Source: Lantana camara (Eukaryota > Streptophyta > Magnoliopsida > Lamiales > Verbenaceae). Taken from it: a stretch of 64,000 nucleotides of DNA. Below the pieces are notes generated by a model. That model saw only the letters and a program-made list of their open reading frames with translations, was not told where the DNA came from and did not search any database. Shown piece after piece: positions 58,700 to 64,000 of the stretch (the stretch's first letter is position 1; each line of letters opens with the position of its first letter). The DNA lies in assembly GCA_037501455.1 (NCBI GenBank), contig CM074865.1:40220501-40284500 (forward strand), read 5' to 3'. The position numbers and the translations under genes are program-made.

Positions 58700-60349
58700 A
58701 TGTTTATTATATAATTATTATACATTTATTATATTATTTATGTTTATTATATATATTTTAAATATTATTTGATTTAATTCAATTGTTGAATCTAATTGAT
58801 TTCTATTCCGCATATTTAAATTACTGACTATTGCTTGAACGTTTTATTTATTTCATTTCTAATTGTGAATATGAATATTACTTGGTATGATTATTAAATG
58901 GAATTTTAGATTAATTAATATGCGTTATGAATGTTATGAAATTATGAAATATGAATTTATGAATTTATGTATTTGAATGATATGAATAAACGAATGGTTT
59001 GATTATATGTTTTACAATCTTGAATAGTGCACATGAACATTTTATGATATAGTATCATCTGTTAGACATTTATATCATGTTCATGGCATGCCGTGCGTCT
59101 TATATGGTTCATTGGAGTCTCGACTCTCACGAACACGTCAAGTTGTCTTTTGTACAGTTTATCTCCAGGGTGGAGAGATCTTGATCGTTCAGGCACTTGG
59201 TACTCGTATCCTTGTATCGTCACGGTTCAGGTGAGGGTGTTTTCGTTCTAGTTATGTATAAAACCCTATAACCCTTATGTGACAAGCTTTGGCCAAAAAC
59301 CTAATATAGTTATATATGGTTTTCAAATGAAATGTACCAAGTATATATTGATCGAGTAAACCCTTTTCAAATGATTTATGAATTATGTTATGTTTATTAT
59401 GAATTAAAGGTTTTGGCGAGATTATGCATGTATGATATGTTCACGGGCCCAGGGACTTAGTGCAAGTGGCTATCCGGGGAGGTAAGGGCCGACGGTGATC
59501 CCTTGTGCTAGTCCCAACTTATGTACGATGATACCGGCCCTCGCTAGGAGGTTTAGCAGGGAATGGGAGCTGAGTGCCCTTGGGGGAGTCATGAAACCCC
59601 ATTGGCCTATGTATGAGGTGGTTGGGTCTTGCTAACCCATCCACCACCCGGAGGAAAAAGGTTGGAACTTGATTTATGAATATGCTTATGTTATGATATG
59701 ATTGTTATGCACCGTGCGGAAAGGCCGGGACACGGATTGCCCAAATGAATATGTTTTATGATATGAAATCTGATATGCGTGTATTATGATATATTGCCTG
59801 ATCACCTACTTAAAGTATTATTGATATTTGTCGTACACGATCGGAGTTTGGTTGGAGATGATGCACGCTCACTCGCCGAGCCTTTATGTCTATGTGTAAT
59901 CTATGAATCTAATGAACTTAATATGAATTAGTCGTAAATTTCGAGCTAGGCGGAGTTATGTTGAGTTTGAGTCGGTCAAGTTAAGTTAGAGGCGTCTCTG
60001 CATTCACCTTATGTATTTAATTTGTGTATGATTCAACCTTGTAAGATCATGGAATTGATTCTTGTATAATTGCTATTGAATTGCTTTTGTTGGGCTTTGA
60101 TTATGAGTTTAAAAGAGGCCTGAAGAGCCCAAGTCTGCTTATGGTTTGTATGTTTGAGTTTTAGTTTTCCGAGGCATTATATTTTGTTGATTGGTTGCTA
60201 TGCAGGGTCTAAGTTCCGCCTAGCTTAGGAAGGTATTTTTGGTTTGTCTCCCGTTCGCTATGGTTGGATACGGGTACGGACTTTCCATTTCGTTACTCGT
60301 GTTGAGCCATAGTGCGGGGGATGTGGTGCCTCACGTGCGGGGTGCTACA
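56895..60349 (+). mobile_element. LTR E (5' LTR of element E, 3455 bp)
   Basis: TGTAATGCC to GGGTGCTACA with a PBS next. Inside are the U3 nested hairpin (57264-57309), donor CAACAAG|GTAAGC (57705/57706), palindromes (58344-58466), (TA)n (58644-58695), exon 2 (59158-59230), 64-nt hairpin (59452-59515) and stem arms GCTAGGCGGAG (~59944) and TTCCGCCTAGC (~60214). The minus-strand solo LTR 14076-17652 is the same family. The short CAGTCT hairpin is absent here. No gene is present. Confidence 0.88.
58344..58466 (+). repeat. Palindrome cluster of LTR E (four sites)
   Basis: GACAGGGGGGTGTC (58344-58357); a weaker GCGTGGAACGGGGGTGCG (from 58373); a 22-bp site with 9-bp arms CCGAGACAC/GTGTCTCGG (58412-58433); and GGTGACACGGGGGTGTCACC (58447-58466). 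The same set is in the solo LTR at 15935-16060. Confidence 0.85.
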
Positions 60350-62427
60350 TCCTTAAGTGGTATCAGAGCCCGGTTGCAAAACTGGTGTTCTCGAGTCGTG
60401 TTGGAGTCAGTCTAAGTCGAGCGGCATAGGGACTACGTGATATTGTGTGCATTGCATCGATCTTGAACATGGAGTTTGGTTTTTCTTAAGAATTTTGTTG
60501 AAATACTTGTTGCATTTTATATGGATTCTTGCCTTTCGTACTGAATACCTGCCATGAGCATGCACTAATCGCATGCATATCTTCTCGAAATGAGTTATGA
60601 TTTCCAGGTTATAAAGATAATATCAAACCACGGCCAAGTTCTATGATCGCAACAATCTATTATAATTCTTTCGGCACGGAGGATAGGAGTTAATCACGGG
60701 ATGGTTGTAACTCAGAAGATCAATTTATGTGAATCCACGACTTAGGGTGCTTCACTTGGATCCAGGAGATTGCTCAACCTAAGGAGTGCGGTATATTAGC
60801 CTTGAAAGTATTTTAGTTCAGGGTTCAGGCAAAATGGATCTGGAGGGAATCAAGCCCAAGGGTGGTCGAAAGGCTTCTAAATCAAACTGGTAATTAGAAA
60901 TCGAGTTTTAGAAGTCAAGATTGGAAAGAGGTATCGATAATTAAGAGGAGTCGAGGTAAGATGGGAAACAAGTCGAGAAGGGGTTAGAGGAAGATAAGTG
61001 ATAGGATAACTACAATTCATGGAGGGTGATAATGTTAAGGATAGGATTTGAGTTCATTCTCCAAATCCAAGCTGAATTGGCGTGTGTGAGGTTGAATTAG
61101 AAGATATGGAGTAACAAATGAGAATGATAAAGAAACACGAAGCCTGGTTAAAGGATGATTCTCGGGAGAAATTCAGATACTAACTCAAGGGGATGTAGAA
61201 GAAATTAGGGATCGTGAAATTTCAACTCCGGATGGTGGAAGGTACAAGCTGATAAACAAGAATTCTTGGAAAACTTGAAGACCGTGGGAAAGACAAGGAA
61301 TAATCACCAAGTCAAAGTAACCTCGGGATTGGAGGAACGAAGAAAAGCTACTGAGCTAATAGCTTACCACATTGGTGACAGGTTCCAAAACATTCATAGC
61401 ACGTGCATCATACCTCGCACTAATTATTTATTTTCTAGCCTTATGTTTATTCGCGCATTTCTGTTTGATTTCATTGCTGTAATGTGGCCTCTTACTTCAT
61501 TGCAAATGTGTCGTGTGCCTCATCATCCTTACCCGACATGCATTTTAGTGTTTATTTGATAGGAAGCTCATTCACCTCACCTATCAAGTATTACTTAGCC
61601 AAGCCACTCTCGAATTCGATGAAGATGACTTCGGGGAAACAAAGAATTTCAAGTAAGGGATAGGTTAATGGAAACGGGAATTCATAAGGAAGAAGCAAGA
61701 TTAGAGTGGATTGCGGGGTGTTTGGATCGGACGAGAATAGGAAAGGGGTTTCGGACATTAAGCGAATTAGAAGGGAAGTTGAAATGCAAAACCTTGGGGT
61801 TGACCTTTGACCAAAATCCTCGCTAATGGAGTTCAACATGTGAAAATAGAAATTTAAGGGGGAGAGTACGATCGAGGAACAAATTGGACGATTGAAGGGT
61901 TTCTCGAAGAAATATTTTAGTGGGAATAACGAAATTGCAAATTAAGGAAGACCTAGAAGTCCTATTAGTGATGATCAGAGATAACCAAGGCGGCTTGAAT
62001 GGTTAAGTTGTTAAGAGGAGAACTAAGTTATTAAATTCGGGTTGAAGTCCCTCACTAGGTATAACGGAAATGGCTTGGAGAATATTCCTATGTATAGAAT
62101 ATGGATCTGGGGATAACAGAATTATAAGGGAGCTTCTGGGAACCCTAAGTCAGAATTGAAAGGAGAGAGAGAGAGTCGAATCAAGCTAGCATAGAATGGA
62201 AGGATGGCAATCAAGAGTAATCCAATAGAGTAAAAAGGGGGTTCAATAATGACAATATTATCAAGTCTTTGGTTATTTCCACGATAATTCAGAAGGAAAT
62301 TTAAGAAGAAACCAAACCGGAAAAGATGATCATTGGAGGATTTACATCAAACTTCAAGAATCATCAAGAACAATCTATCTTCGATTCAAGAAATGTGGGG
62401 CTAGATTCTGAATATAACCTTAAGGGG
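60350..62427 (+). mobile_element. Element E internal region (LARD-like, non-coding)
   Basis: PBS TGGTATCAGAGCC at 60358-60370, then 2 kb without gag or pol motifs. It shares GCACGTGCATCAT and TTACCCGACATGCAT (about 61400-61545) and a block near 61062 with LARD A. The block matches the coiled-coil-like ORF of A but is interrupted by stops. A purine tract AAGGGGGAGAG is at 61856-61866. It ends CCTTAAGGGG directly at the next LTR start. Confidence 0.75.
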
Positions 62428-64000
62428 TGTAACGCCCCGAGTTTTCGGCCGTACAGGTATGACGTCACGAGTGAGTTTAGGCCGAGTGTTGTGTGATTTA
62501 ATTATGTTTTAATTGCTAAGTGGACGCTTGAATTATTAATTTTGTGAATTAATTGCCATTATGTGATCTTTATGTGTTTTAATTGCTATGTGATTGTTTA
62601 ATTTATTAATTTCGTGAACTAATTACTATTATGTGACTTATATGACTCAAGTGCTTATGTTAATTAAACTTGTTTTAATACATTTACTTGTAATACGAAT
62701 GTTTTATTTTGAATATGTACGTATTTGAACTTATATGAAATCCTTGGACTCAATTGAACATTGTTTTGGACCCTATTTATTGTCCAACGAAACTTTTGGG
62801 ATCCAATTGAAGCACTTAAATTGTAGAAGGACCAAAGTGCAATTTTCCCTCTTTCCTCCCCTTCATTACACGATGAAACCCCTCTTTCCCCCCATTCTTC
62901 TTCTTTTATTTTCTTCAAGCAAACAAATGCTCCCAACTTCTCCTCTTCTCCCTCTTTGATCGGTCCATCAAGCAAGTAAGGAGCCAAGGGGATTTCTTCC
63001 ATTTTCAAGCAAGGATTCAAGATCTCCATCTTCTTCTTCTATCTTCTTCTTCTCTCCAAGGTACAAGGTGTATATATTTATATATATATTGTAGGTTTGT
63101 GATTACTAGATTCTTTGTTTGAAACTTGGATTAATTGGTGATTTATGTGTTGTTGTTGTTGACATGAGCTCCCAAACTTCTTCTATCCTCCCCTCTTCCA
63201 AGTTTTATGTGCACATATGTATATTTGTGTATATATATATATATGGAAAATGTGGGGTTGTGTAAATGGTTGGATGAATGGTGATTTGGTGAAGATATGT
63301 GCATATATGTATGATATGTGGTGTATTTTGATGCATTTTAGTGCTTGTTTTGGTCCGGATATGAATTGGGGTGGTTTTGGAACGTTTCCCTTCGAACCCC
63401 TGCTTCTTTGCCTTTGATTTTCGGAGAAGATGACCCAACACGGCCGTGTCCAACCTCAGTTATTTTCCAAAACGGCTGTGTCAAGCTCTCGAGTTGGAAT
63501 TTTTTTATCACGACACGGCCGTGTCAGCTTCCAAGCCAATATTGACACGGCCGTGCTGACTTCATTTGAACTCGGATTGACCTGATTTTTGAATCCACGG
63601 AAATCTCTTCAAGTCTAGAACATCCTCCAATTGGAATCACCTATTTATCTTTATCCATTTGGGAGATATGATCATTTCAAAATGGTGTCGCTACTTCGTC
63701 GAAAGTTTGCATTCGTCCAACTTCAAACCTATGCCATTTTCACCTCACTTTGAATCATGATTCGTGCCATATATCATTGAAAAGATCTATGTGTCTAGTT
63801 TTATTTCCAATCAGCAAAACTCAATTCCAAATTCTATAACTTAAGATATGATCAATTCTTTACAGCTTGCTCATTTCCGAAACTGTCAACTTTCACCAAA
63901 ATCCATCTTCTTGCGTTCCTTTCGCCCCCTTGACATCCGTATGTGTTTTAATTGATTTCTTGTGCTTCAAACTTGCATTTATGATATTAATGGATTATTG
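62428..64000 (+). mobile_element. LTR F, partial (runs out of window)
   Basis: Starts TGTAACGCCCCGAGTTTTCGG. It has a donor TCTCCAAG|GTACAAG (63060/63061) and palindromes (63438-63557), and continues past the window end. It resembles LTR B in the order of later blocks (CGCCACT and TTCGTCCAACTTC). It may be the 3' LTR of element E or a separate insertion. No gene is present. Confidence 0.8.
63438..63557 (+). repeat. Palindrome cluster of LTR F (four copies)
   Basis: ACACGGCCGTGT (63438-63449), imperfect ACGGCTGTGTC (63472-63482), GACACGGCCGTGTC (63512-63525, perfect) and GACACGGCCGTGC (63544-63556). Confidence 0.85.

Noticed and set aside
58313..58714. 133-codon ORF in LTR E
   Set aside because: It covers the palindrome cluster and a (TA)n tract, with no recognisable motif.

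Overview
The window is eukaryotic nuclear DNA from a flowering plant, probably a dicot. It is AT-rich, has no ordinary host gene that I can support, and is built almost entirely of nested LTR retrotransposons. Their primer-binding sites match the 3' end of plant initiator tRNA-Met (TGGTATCAGAGC). The coding remnants are Ty1/copia (Angela/BARE-1-like by LTR start, PBS and DTxCGSHIC protease motif) and Ty3/gypsy chromovirus (Tekay/Del-like by LTR length, gag and chromodomain remnant). All coding parts are broken by stops and frameshifts.

Layout. 1-12388: a minus-strand tandem array LTR-internal-LTR-internal of a large non-coding LTR element (family A; LARD type, LTR about 3.7 kb, internal about 3.2 kb). 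12389-12988: 3' end of a related plus-strand LTR. 12989-18250: LTR and leader remnant of an old copia element (Copia-2), split by a minus-strand solo LTR of family E (14076-17652) with target-site duplication GCTTC. 18251-20391: two truncated gypsy LTR fragments. 20392-33448: a nearly complete but dead copia element (Copia-1) with both LTRs, gag, protease, integrase, RT and RNase H remnants. Its pol is split by a 3.1-kb solo LTR of family H (TSD CTACT). 33497-47427: a gag-bearing gypsy element C whose LTR is split by a complete 9.9-kb LARD, family B (34852-44770, TSD TTAAT). C's gag is then cut by element G (LTR 47428-50570, gag to 51498). 51499-56894: minus-strand LTR of family D next to a minus-strand G remnant with the 3' end of pol. 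56895-62427: LTR and internal region of LARD-like element E. 62428-64000: start of another LTR (F).

How the parts relate. A, B and E have LTR ends, PBS and PPT of the same kind as the gag-bearing elements C and G but no recognisable proteins. The likely reading is parasitic non-autonomous elements served by autonomous Tekay-like relatives.

What stands out. Several different gypsy LTR families share a common hidden architecture: (1) a nested U3 hairpin; (2) a first 5' splice-donor consensus; (3) a cluster of 3-4 GC-rich palindromes whose sequence is family-specific but whose palindromic form is kept; (4) a small internal exon bounded by splice consensus sites; (5) a 64-nt hairpin; (6) a CAGTCT/AGACTG hairpin; (7) a long-range inverted repeat GCTAGGCGGGA...TCCCGCCTAGC about 260-360 nt apart near the LTR 3' end. 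Arm changes that keep pairing, including G-U wobbles, are visible by eye. The copia leader carries its own palindrome clusters. I regard the palindrome clusters and the spliced, structured leader as the most interesting content. All comparisons were made by eye; no alignment or folding program was run.
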